Shown here piece after piece: positions 1-10,763 of a stretch of DNA of 64,000 nt; position 1 is the first letter of the stretch, and every line of letters begins with the position of its first letter. A program made the translations under genes and the position numbers. Where the stretch lies: assembly GCA_030849065.1 (NCBI GenBank), contig JASAON010001640.1:1-64000 (forward strand). Reading direction: 5' to 3'. The stretch comes from Jaenimonas drosophilae (taxonomy: Eukaryota; Euglenozoa; Kinetoplastea; Trypanosomatida; Trypanosomatidae). The notes under the pieces are model-generated. The model had not been told where the DNA came from. It searched no databases and worked only from the letters and a program-made list of their open reading frames with translations.

Positions 1-1025
1 TTCCTACCCCTTCCAAAAACCACACGAAACATAAGTGACACCCGATCGCTTCATCTCGATTCAGTATATCACGGCTTGTGTGCTCGGTGGCGTTTCTTCC
101 ATTCCAGGCGCGGGGGGCTGTGGCCGCCCGTGCCCGCCAGGGTTCGGGGGGGGGGGGGCGGTGCCAGGGTCCCGCCCTCGGTGGCGCGCGGATTTGGTCC
201 CTTCGCGAAAATCGGCGCGGGTGTGCGCGGTGCTGTGGCTTGGCGCGTTTCGCTCGCGCGTGCGGGGTGGCTTTCCTGTCGTTTCGGTTTCTTTGGCTGT
301 GGCCTCGCCGCTCCTGTTTTTTTTTTTTGGGGGGGGGGGGGAATCGCCGCGTGGTTCGCAACCCCCAGCCCGCTCCTGTGTTTTGGTGCGTTGGGGGTGC
401 CGGGGCGGCACTGGATAATGTCTTGTTTTTGGCGGGGGGCGTGGGGTGCTGGCGTGGCGGTGGGGGGGGGAATGGGGGGGGGCGGCGGTTTCCGTGGTTT
501 CCCGGGGGTCGGGCGGTGGCGGGCGCCAAAAAGTTTCCCCGCCCCTGTTGGGGCAGGGGTCACCTCTTGCATCGCAAACCGTAGTTGTTATCAATTGTTC
601 AATCCCCAAAACGCCCCGCGTAATGTATTTTTCCGCCCCGTCGATTCGTCGCGGGCCGGCGTTTTGTGTTTGGGGGTGGTTTTGCCGGGCGGAATTTTCG
701 CGCCCCAGCCCCCCCGGGGGCGGTTTGGTTGGCCTCGATGTGCGTTCGGAACAGGCGGGGGTTATCGCATGCCGCCCCCGCCCAACACCCCTCTCGCATT
801 TTGGCGCGGCGCCGAGCCTTGTCTTCGAGGAAAAAATGGGGGTGGGGTTTGATAATGTGACGGGTCGTTTTTTTTTTTGCCGTCCGCTGATTTCCACAAC
901 GGGGTTGGCTGGCTGGCTGGCTGGCAGAGCATTTTCTTTTTCCTCGTACCCGTCCGCACGAACATAAGGAATCGTCATAACGAATTATCATGCTAGTGGA
1001 AAAAATGGTGTTGCGAACTGAGGAA
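1..1025. other. G-rich, homopolymer-rich non-coding block
   Basis: No convincing gene is present. The plus strand is strongly G-biased, with runs of 13 G (146-158), 12 T followed at once by 13 G (317-341), two runs of 9 G (462-470 and 474-482), 11 T (868-878) and a TGGC tetranucleotide repeat near 906-924. Open frames here exist in several phases on both strands and translate to Gly/Arg/Pro/Trp-rich low-complexity peptides, so they are attributed to base composition. The block lies downstream of the IVD stop codon, so it could be 3' UTR or an end-of-unit region, with C-rich RNA if it is transcribed. The multiple G runs could form G-quadruplexes (inference). Confidence 0.6.
906..924. repeat. 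TGGC tetranucleotide microsatellite
   Basis: About four to five tandem TGGC units lie at the edge of the G-rich block. It is a simple repeat with no evident coding role. Confidence 0.6.
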
Positions 1026-2249
1026 CTACAACTCCTTCACAAGTTCCTTGGCAATATTTTTGTGGTGTGCCTCAATCGTGCCACCGCCAATCTCGAGCAG
1101 ACGCGCGTCCCTCCAGAAACGTTCGACGGGCATCTCTCTGGAGTAGCCCATACCTCCAAGAACCTGAATCGCGGCGTCCGCTGCACGCTTGGCAACAGGA
1201 GCACTGAAGAGCTTGGCAGCGTCACTGCCGAGACGTGCCTTGGTAAACGGGTTCACCGTTGCACTCACTGAATAGGTCAAGGCCTTGGCGGCTTCCGTCT
1301 CCGCGTAACTTTCTGCGATGTATCGCTGGATTTGGCCGAAATCCGCGATGGGCTTTCCAAAGGCATGACGTTCGGCGGCATACTTTGTCATGAGCTCAAC
1401 GCAGCGTTCGGCAATACCCACGCCCATTGCGGCAAGGGTGAGGCGCTCAATTTCCAGGTTGCGCATCATGCACACCAAACCTTTCCCCTCTTCACCAAGG
1501 AGGTTCTCTGGTGGCACAACCACGTTATCGAAGAAAAGCTCGCACATGTGGGAGGCCCTCATGCCGCATTTGTCAATCTTGTTTCCCGTTGTAAAGCCCT
1601 TCATGCCCCGCTCCAGAATGAAGGAGGTGATCTTTCCATTCACCTTTGCGTAGACCAAGAAGAGGTCAGCAAAGGTCCCATTGGAAATCCAGATTTTGCT
1701 GCCATTGAGGATGTAGTTGCCGCTGGCGTCCTTCGTGGCTGTGGAGCGCATGCCGAGCACATCCGTTCCGCCGGAGGGCTCCGACATGCCCATGGCACCA
1801 ATCTTCTCTCCGGAAATAGCAGGTCCAAGCCACCGAGCCCGCTGTGCTTCATTCGCGGAGTAGTAGAAGTTATTCACAAAGACGATGGAGTGCACGAGGT
1901 AAACCAGGCAGAAGCCTGGGTCCACCTTGGAGAGTTCGTGGTTGATGATGACGGAGGCCGTCGTGTCCATCCCCGCCCCGCCATCCTTCTCGGGGATCGT
2001 CACCCCGCACACCCCAAGCCCCGACAGTTGCTGGAACAGCTCACGGTTGAAGTACGCGTTTACGTCTGCCTCCTTGGCTTGTGGCTCCAGGTGCTCCTTG
2101 GCAAACTTAGCCACAGTTTCGCGCAGCATGGCGTGCTCAGGAGTTGGATTGTAGAGCGGCAAGTCAGGGGTTGTGTAGGCGCGTGTGTGTCCTCGCATGG
2201 CCACAGCAACTTGTCCTGCAGCTGTTTGGACCCATCGATGGCGGAGCAT
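1026..2249 (-). CDS. IVD: Isovaleryl-CoA dehydrogenase-like acyl-CoA dehydrogenase, mitochondrial
   Basis: This is a 407-residue FAD-dependent acyl-CoA dehydrogenase, probably oxidising isovaleryl-CoA to 3-methylcrotonyl-CoA in leucine breakdown in the mitochondrial matrix and passing electrons to ETF. The family signature GAMGMSEPSGGTD is at about residues 151-163 and the flavin/substrate segment LNGSKIWISNG at 181-191. The usual C-terminal catalytic Glu of short- and medium-chain enzymes is replaced by Gly (EIGGGT, 386-391). A Glu lies at the alternative position in EIERLTLA (Glu268), the arrangement known for IVD. The first 25-30 residues are basic and free of acidic residues, like a mitochondrial presequence. 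The ATG start at 2249 is the first in frame. Another branched-chain acyl-CoA dehydrogenase cannot be excluded, but the Glu placement favours IVD. Confidence 0.9.
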   Translation of the reverse strand: MLRHRWVQTAAGQVAVAMRGHTRAYTTPDLPLYNPTPEHAMLRETVAKFAKEHLEPQAKEADVNAYFNRELFQQLSGLGVCGVTIPEKDGGAGMDTTASVIINHELSKVDPGFCLVYLVHSIVFVNNFYYSANEAQRARWLGPAISGEKIGAMGMSEPSGGTDVLGMRSTATKDASGNYILNGSKIWISNGTFADLFLVYAKVNGKITSFILERGMKGFTTGNKIDKCGMRASHMCELFFDNVVVPPENLLGEEGKGLVCMMRNLEIERLTLAAMGVGIAERCVELMTKYAAERHAFGKPIADFGQIQRYIAESYAETEAAKALTYSVSATVNPFTKARLGSDAAKLFSAPVAKRAADAAIQVLGGMGYSREMPVERFWRDARLLEIGGGTIEAHHKNIAKELVKEL

Positions 2250-2975
2250 TTGTGCCTCGCGTCAGCAAAGAAGAAATATAGGAAAAAGAGAGAGTCGTTT
2301 GATGGAGGGATCAACCTGGCAAAGCAAACGAAGGTGAGGAGAAGAGAGAGAAGATGTGTGTGTGTGTGTGTTCGAAGTAGGTAATTCTCCGTTTGCTAGG
2401 AAAGTATCAAGAAAAGAAAAAAAGTCTCAACCAAATAAAAAGTCAAGTATGGCAAAACGCGAAGTATGCGGTTTGCGAGAGAACAAATCAAAACAAAAAT
2501 TGAAGACCCAGGGATATCAATGGAGGGTGGCAACCAAACCTAATGGATATGTTCGTGGGGGTAGAAGGAGACTGTCCTAGACGTGGTAGTGGTGGTATTC
2601 GTCTTCGCCACACAACAACAACATCAATAAGAGAAAGAGAGGGGAGTTAAGGGGGCAATAGTGTGGCAGGAGGTTATCTAGGTATACGCTCAACAAATGA
2701 GGGAAGATGCCACCGCATTCTAGACCACTTCCACGCGGTATCAAAATCCAAAAATAATCCAGCCAGCAGCATTCTGGCGTGGAGATGCAGTAAGAACAAA
2801 TTGGGTAGCACGAGTACGCGCAAATGAAGAGAGTAGGCGGGTGTAGGTGTATAGAGGCATCACCTGCCAGGAACCGATCGCATACCGAGGAAGGAGGTGG
2901 TGTTGGGTGCCCGTGGTGCCGGACCAAAGTATTGTCGCACCTCCCACTCGTGAGGACGGTAGCGAAGATCAACCA
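2250..2975. other. Intergenic region with TG repeat
   Basis: This spacer separates the IVD start from the dioxygenase stop codon. It holds a TG dinucleotide run (2354-2371) and purine-rich plus-strand stretches, which are pyrimidine-rich on the transcribed sense strand and could serve trans-splicing of IVD. The one longer minus-strand frame (2577-2972) is Cys/Leu/His-rich, with no recognisable domain, and is not called. Confidence 0.5.
2354..2371. repeat. TG dinucleotide microsatellite
   Basis: About nine TG units lie upstream of the IVD start codon, in the presumed 5' UTR or spacer. Confidence 0.7.
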
Positions 2976-3881
2976 CTAGTGCTCGAACAAGTAGTGGCGT
3001 GCGTTGGCCTGGACGAAGGGAATGCTGGCGACCTCCTTCGCAGCGGTTCCATTTGCCGTTCCGAGAAGTGTAAGAAGGGGCATGAGATGCTCATGGGCAC
3101 GTGGGGGTTGTGCCTCGTCAAAGCCCTTGAGCTTCTCCACATGCTCCATCCTTGCCAGACGTTCCTCCGTGGTTCCTGACCCACACAGCACCTCCGTCAA
3201 GGCATCCCCAAAGGTTGTGCCAGCTCCGGGCGTTTCCAAGTTGCCAAAGTGGTGCATGGAGCTGCCGCTGCCCACAAAGAAGACGCCACGTTGGCGAAAA
3301 GCACGAAGGGCTTTGCCCATCCGAATGTGCTCCGCCGGGTCATCGGAGGTGAGAACCGACACGGGAATCACAGGAATGTTGGCCTGTGGAAACATCTTCA
3401 TGAGTGGCACAAAGACGCCGTGGTCCAGCTTGCGTGTTGATGAAAGTTTCGCCAAGTCAAAGCCGCCCAGGCTACGGAGCGCCTCCACCATCTCTGCCGC
3501 CAACGTCGGCTCCCCCTTGGCGGGATAGACAAGACTGTAGGCCTCCTTGGGGAAGCCACCGTAGTCGTAGAGCATCGGCGGTTGCACGTTCCCGCCCACC
3601 TCGGGTTGCGCGGTGTTGTAGTGCGCCGACACCACCGCAATGGCCTTGGGTGGGCCAAAGCGCTGCAACACGTCGCTTGTGTGTGCCTCCCACATCTGCA
3701 CCATGGGGAGGTGGCCTGGCTCACCAAGAAGTGGCATGGGGCCACCCCCGTGGCATATGAAGAGGGCGGGGTAGGTGGCAGTGGTCATGGGCGTGTGAAG
3801 ATGAAGGAAGGAAGGGTGGAGGGTAAGGGCGAGGCAGCACGCAACAAGAAGAGTGGCAACCGCAGCGCTTGTGTAGCGCAT
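2976..3881 (-). CDS. LigB-type extradiol ring-cleavage dioxygenase (DODA-like) with N-terminal hydrophobic leader
   Basis: The catalytic part (from Met at 3788, 270 residues) matches the class III extradiol dioxygenase / 4,5-DOPA dioxygenase-like family. It carries the His motifs ICHGGGP near its start, then VVSAHYN, KLDHGVFVPL and VGSGSSMHH, the usual metal and active-site positions. Such enzymes open catechol-type rings; the substrate here is unknown. The frame is open back to 4100. Start 3881 was chosen because a long pyrimidine tract followed by AG (3883-3884) lies directly upstream. It gives 301 residues beginning with a basic residue and a hydrophobic run (TSAAVATLLVACCLALTL), like a signal peptide or membrane anchor. 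Start 3788 would give a plain cytosolic enzyme of normal family length. The function call is firm, the start is not. Confidence 0.82.
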   Translation of the reverse strand: MRYTSAAVATLLVACCLALTLHPSFLHLHTPMTTATYPALFICHGGGPMPLLGEPGHLPMVQMWEAHTSDVLQRFGPPKAIAVVSAHYNTAQPEVGGNVQPPMLYDYGGFPKEAYSLVYPAKGEPTLAAEMVEALRSLGGFDLAKLSSTRKLDHGVFVPLMKMFPQANIPVIPVSVLTSDDPAEHIRMGKALRAFRQRGVFFVGSGSSMHHFGNLETPGAGTTFGDALTEVLCGSGTTEERLARMEHVEKLKGFDEAQPPRAHEHLMPLLTLLGTANGTAAKEVASIPFVQANARHYLFEH

Positions 3882-3882
3882 T

Positions 3883-3920
3883 CTTCCAACAAGCAGAAGG
3901 GGAAGATAGAGAAGAGGGAG
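3883..3920 (-). promoter_or_regulatory. Candidate trans-splice acceptor for the dioxygenase mRNA
   Basis: On the minus strand a C/T-rich tract is followed by AG (3884-3883) one base before the ATG at 3881. This matches the kinetoplastid spliced-leader acceptor pattern. If it is used, the leader-encoding start is the real one. Confidence 0.4.
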
Positions 3921-4100
3921 CTTGGCCAGCAGAAATCTGCAAAGCATGAAGAGTGTGTATGTGTGTGGGATGGCCACGCAGCACCTCATGACACCTGAGT
4001 GACGTTCATTATTTGTTTGTGTGCTTAATTTCTTGGAGTTGCTTCTCCACTTGGCCAACCACTGGCATTGCCTCCAACGCTTCACAATGACGTACACCAT

Positions 4101-4986
4101 AAACCAGCTTCACCAACAACCACCCACAACCACACACAATCATCGCCGCGCAACGAAGGTTGTCGCGTTGCGTCTTTGGATGCATTCAAACTTCTCGTGT
4201 GTGCGACGGCCAGAAAGCAAAGACAGAGAACGGCGGCGGAGTACGGCGGGCTACGACCAGCATCGTCCTCAACCGAGACCCATCATTTTCCCCCCTCCCT
4301 CTCCTCCACATGAACGCACCTGTGGAGAGAGGGAGAAAGAAACAAGGCATGCCAATTATTGGTGTGCCCACAGCAAGGTTCGCCACACGCCCGTCTTATT
4401 CGTGGGGAGGCACGAGCCGGGCTGAAGAACCACAAAACAAAGAAGAAAGCAAAAAAGATGTCAAAAACAACAAACAGCCACGGCAACGGTGGTGGGAGCG
4501 CGCTACGAAACCAAAACACAATCCAGATCCTTAACGAGATGCATGGACACACGCTCCACCACAACACACACACACACACACTCTCTCTCCGGTTGACGAT
4601 ACGGTGGCAAACGTTGCATCGTGCGTGGAATCACCTGGGGTGAGTGATCCACACGGGGTGCATTTGAGTATATATATACGCGTGCGTGCCCTACACAGGC
4701 GGCAGCACCTCCCTAAACCGTTTTCTTCTTCATTCATTCTTTTGCTTCCATCTTCTTCGTCATCTCGTTGATGATCAAGATGAAGAAGAGAGGTCGCACA
4801 AACAACAAATAAGGCACAAAAATAACAACATCAACAAACGATAAATCTCCCCCCCTTTCACTACCAAAAAAAAAAGGAGCTGCGGCATGCGGATGGGAAG
4901 TGGGCCCGCATGCACTCGCACATTGCGTGTGTGGCCGTCGTGGTCAATGTCCTGATAGAACACACGCACACGCACACACGCCTTCG
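4101..4986. other. Intergenic region with CA repeat
   Basis: About 0.9 kb lies between the adenylate kinase stop and the dioxygenase frame. It contains a CA run (4564-4581) followed by CT-rich sequence and a short TA run near 4669-4678. No coding frame with recognisable features was found. Confidence 0.5.
4564..4581. repeat. CA dinucleotide microsatellite
   Basis: About nine CA units run into CT-rich sequence in the spacer downstream of the adenylate kinase gene. Confidence 0.7.
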
Positions 4987-5676
4987 TTAGAGCTTGCTTG
5001 GCGCTGGCATGGTGGGAATCATGAGAATCCTACCCGTCTTCTGCTTGTAGTCAATCATCCGGTTCACCTTCTTTTGCAAGTGTCGGTACACCTCATCAAT
5101 GGCTGGGTTGGCGTCCACTTCAATGGTGATGGCAGCGAAGTGCTCTACGAGGGCCTTCTTTTGTAGGAAGAAGATGTGCATCCGGCGATCATGCTTCTCC
5201 TTCGTGTCATCGGAGCGGATCTGGAGCCGGTCCACCACCTCCGCCGGTGGCGGGTCGCTCTTCAGGTTATAGATTTTGCCCGTCACGGGGTCCAGCCGAC
5301 GTGCTAGGCAGCGCTCCAACAACATGGCTGGGCTGACGTTGAGGAAGATCATCGCATCGAACTTAAAGCCACGACGGGTGAGCTCCTCCGCCTGGTGCAA
5401 CGTGCGTGGAAAGCCGTCGAGGAGAATGCCCTTCTGCATCACTTCTGGGGCACGCATGCGGTCGCACACCAGGTCCACCACCAACTCATCGGGGATCAAA
5501 TTGCCCTCGGCCATGATGGCGGCACACTTCAGCCCGAGGGGCGACTTCTTCTCAACCTCCTCACGAAGTAGATTGCCAGCGCTGAGGTGGACGAAGTCGT
5601 ACTCCTGCACCAACAAGTCGCTGACCGTGCCCTTCCCGCTGCCGGGGGCACCAAAGAGAATTAAACGCAGCGGCAT
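4987..5676 (-). CDS. Adenylate kinase with C-terminal SKL (glycosomal targeting)
   Basis: This 229-residue kinase interconverts ATP + AMP and 2 ADP. The P-loop GAPGSGKGT lies near residue 9, followed by the AMP-binding helix region, LDGFPRT, and a full-length LID beginning [11 protein letters not shown]. The last three residues are SKL, the canonical peroxisomal type-1 signal, which in kinetoplastids directs import into glycosomes, where adenylate kinase helps rebalance nucleotides. The frame stays open upstream to 5844, but that extension is Phe/Leu-rich translation of a pyrimidine tract. An AG at 5738-5739 follows the tract, so the Met at 5676 immediately before the P-loop strand is the supported start and gives the usual family length. 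Confidence 0.93.
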   Translation of the reverse strand: MPLRLILFGAPGSGKGTVSDLLVQEYDFVHLSAGNLLREEVEKKSPLGLKCAAIMAEGNLIPDELVVDLVCDRMRAPEVMQKGILLDGFPRTLHQAEELTRRGFKFDAMIFLNVSPAMLLERCLARRLDPVTGKIYNLKSDPPPAEVVDRLQIRSDDTKEKHDRRMHIFFLQKKALVEHFAAITIEVDANPAIDEVYRHLQKKVNRMIDYKQKTGRILMIPTMPAPSKL

Positions 5677-5737
5677 CAACGTGGATAAAATCAATGCGGA
5701 ACGGGTCCGGGGGACTTCTTCCAAAGGCCAAACTCTG

Positions 5738-5790
5738 CTGATCAAGGCAACAAACAACAAGACGAAGAAGAACAAGAAGAGCATTACTAC
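5738..5790 (-). promoter_or_regulatory. Candidate trans-splice acceptor for adenylate kinase
   Basis: On the minus strand a T/C-rich tract is followed by CAGCAG; the first AG is at 5739-5738. It would give a 5' UTR of about 61 nt before the ATG at 5676 and removes the open upstream extension from the mRNA. Confidence 0.5.
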
Positions 5791-6061
5791 AGGGGCAGGA
5801 GAAAAAACCATCAGTAGGTCTTGTTGTGGCAACGTACCTCTCACTCACCGCTCTAGGAGCATGTAGATGAGGTGGCGCTTGTTCGTTGGATTCTTCTTTG
5901 GCAACAATCATGGCCGTCTTCATGAACTCGCGTCACTGGAGCGGAGAGCACAGTGAAGAGCGACCATCATCATGGAAAAAGGAGCCCAATAAGAAAAAAA
6001 ACTTTTCCAATAATCGTGGGGAGGTGCAACGGGGGCTCACGCATCATCATCATCGTCGTCA

Positions 6062-8677
<2,616 letters not shown>

Positions 8678-8754
8678 TCATTCATTTCATTGCAAGCAAA
8701 GGTATCACCATCACCGTCATCATCACCATCGTCCGTAAGCGAGCACCGATGCGA

Positions 8755-10437
8755 TTATGCAGATGCAAACACGGAAGACGCTGTGAAGTACAGCCCACTG
8801 CACCAAATAATGAGGGCGAAGACCAAATAACCGAAGCGGATCAACTTGCTCCACGGCCATGGCGGGCGGAACATCAGCATGAGGTAGGATGGATAGCTCA
8901 TCGTGCTCTGGCAGCCACTCACGGCATGATCAATCTGCAGTGCCAGCAGCGATGGAATGGTGATCATGAAGTGCACCCCGACAAAGGCACCGAGGAAGCT
9001 CGCCACGATGTTGATGGTGTCTCCGCCAATGCACATGGCCACCACACCAAAGACAAGATTGAGTGAGGTCCGCACCACCAGGGCCAACTTTCGATCGCGC
9101 TGAATGTGAATGCCCATGGCACCATCCACCACCTCAATCGCCGGCACGTACTGAATAGGGTAGCCAAGAATAAGACTCAGGCCGAGCAACACCTGCAGGA
9201 CGTACTTCATCCAGCTCGGTGGCAGGGCGAGGACGACGGACGTGGTGATGCTCTGGCCAAAGGCGATATATCCCAGGATGCCAAAGGTGATGTAGAGCAC
9301 AACAATACTCATGAGCAGGCACTCTACCAACTTGGCCAACTTTGGCTTGCGATCCGCAGACAAGCTGTTCTCCACGGGCAGGAGGACGCCAATCCCCTCC
9401 AGTGAAAACATGTGGCCGGAGAGGAAGACGGCGAGGCGAGCGCCTGGAATGAAGGCGAAGGCCGTCAAGGTGGGGCCCTCCTCCCACAAGTGTAGGAGGT
9501 TGAGGTAGGTGGTTCCTGCCAGCACCACCGCAATAAAGAGCCCAGCCGTGAAGGACACGTAGCCCAACAACTGCATGCGGTGTGTAAGGAAGGTGATGGG
9601 GGTCACAACGCACACACACACTCCAACAAAGACTTGGTAGGCGTAGGGAAAGGTGAAGAGGGCGGCAAACATGGAGGCGGCGTACTGCACATAAATGACG
9701 CAGAAGCCAAAGTGCGTGAAGATGAGCGAAAACTGCGTGAAGAGGCGGAACCACGGGCCGAGGACGTAGTCCACGACGGCGGGGTAGCTCACAATGGCGG
9801 GGTCGTTGATGCGGCGCTTGGCACGAAGGAGGGAGAGTGAGCAATCAATCATCACCAGGCCCAACACAATCACCAACAGAGCCCCGAGAACGTACCCGGC
9901 GTCTTGGTAGTAGGCGGGGAGGAGGAAGACGCCGGCGCCAACGTTGCCCTTGAAGATGTGAAAGGCGGCGGCCTTGAGGGTAGAGGTGCGGCGTGGGATG
10001 GCGAGTGGGTCATCCACCTCGTCCAGGTCAAGGTCCCCCACGTAGGTCAACGTGTGTGGGGTTTTGTGTGTGGTTGATGGAGCGGCGTCAGAGGGCTGGC
10101 AGGTTTGGTAGTTTGGTGCTTCTACACGGGAGGAGGAGGAGGAGGAGGACTGGCGCACCATGGCAGAGATGGAGGAGCGCTCACTCCGTAGTGCCTCTCT
10201 GCAGCCAGATAGGCTCGGAGATGCGTTTCGTGGTGCACGTTCTGGGGAAGAGCAGTGACTGCCTTCAGCAGGTGTACGTGCTGCCAACGTGCTGTGCTGA
10301 ACGGAGCTACGGATTCGGTGCTCATCTTCATGGGCGGATGACGCTTGCATGTGCTCTGGAAGGAGATCCTCCTCTGCTCCATGTGCATCATCTCGCCTGT
10401 CCATCTTGGCCATTGTGTGGTGGGTCGGTGAAGGCAT
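8755..10437 (-). CDS. Amino acid permease, AAAP/SLC36-like
   Basis: This 560-residue transporter of the amino acid/auxin permease superfamily has a hydrophilic N-terminal tail of about 150 residues (Ser-rich, with a Ser cluster near 110) and then about 11 predicted membrane helices. The family hallmark FKGNVGAGVFLLP opens the first helix. A conserved GIGVLLPVENS segment lies mid-protein. It likely moves neutral amino acids across the plasma membrane or an acidic organelle membrane; the substrate cannot be read from the sequence. AAAP genes are expanded in kinetoplastids. The open frame reaches a GTG at 10473, but the first ATG is 10437, and a TCTTTTCTGTAG acceptor-like sequence lies just upstream. 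Confidence 0.9.
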   Translation of the reverse strand: MPSPTHHTMAKMDRRDDAHGAEEDLLPEHMQASSAHEDEHRIRSSVQHSTLAARTPAEGSHCSSPERAPRNASPSLSGCREALRSERSSISAMVRQSSSSSSSRVEAPNYQTCQPSDAAPSTTHKTPHTLTYVGDLDLDEVDDPLAIPRRTSTLKAAAFHIFKGNVGAGVFLLPAYYQDAGYVLGALLVIVLGLVMIDCSLSLLRAKRRINDPAIVSYPAVVDYVLGPWFRLFTQFSLIFTHFGFCVIYVQYAASMFAALFTFPYAYQVFVGVCVCVVTPITFLTHRMQLLGYVSFTAGLFIAVVLAGTTYLNLLHLWEEGPTLTAFAFIPGARLAVFLSGHMFSLEGIGVLLPVENSLSADRKPKLAKLVECLLMSIVVLYITFGILGYIAFGQSITTSVVLALPPSWMKYVLQVLLGLSLILGYPIQYVPAIEVVDGAMGIHIQRDRKLALVVRTSLNLVFGVVAMCIGGDTINIVASFLGAFVGVHFMITIPSLLALQIDHAVSGCQSTMSYPSYLMLMFRPPWPWSKLIRFGYLVFALIIWCSGLYFTASSVFASA

Positions 10438-10737
10438 GGCGCCTGCGCATTCGATCCAGACAACGTGCCCCACCCAAGTTCTTCCGGGTTCTCTTTATGC
10501 TACAGAAAAGACACAAACCATGAAAAAAGAACAGTCAAGTGCGCAAGTACAATGACGGATGGCGGACAAACACACACATGCACACGTGGACGCAGACACA
10601 CACCAACAATTGTGTGTGTGCCGAGAGACAACGGACGCACAACATTCTTGTTTTACCCCCATCATCCAACCTTGTTGTGTGGCATTGGTGGGTTCAACTA
10701 CTTACATCACATGTAACACACAGACAATCACCATCAC

Positions 10738-10752
10738 CATCATCATCATCAT
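10738..10752. repeat. CAT trinucleotide microsatellite
   Basis: Five CAT units lie immediately downstream of the stop codon of the minus-strand gene ending at 10764. Confidence 0.7.
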
Positions 10753-10763
10753 GACTGCGAGCA

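Noticed and set aside
61..978. Long open frames on both strands in the left G-rich block (up to 305 codons)
   Set aside because: They overlap each other in many phases, translate to Gly/Arg/Pro/Trp low-complexity sequence and have no domain. GC-rich sequence lacks stop codons by composition.
1332..2384. 350-codon plus-strand frame over IVD
   Set aside because: It is antisense to the acyl-CoA dehydrogenase, is His-rich and has no domain.
5677..5844. N-terminal extension of adenylate kinase looking like a transmembrane helix
   Set aside because: The Phe/Leu/Val run is translation of a pyrimidine tract before a splice acceptor; the family start is the Met at 5676.
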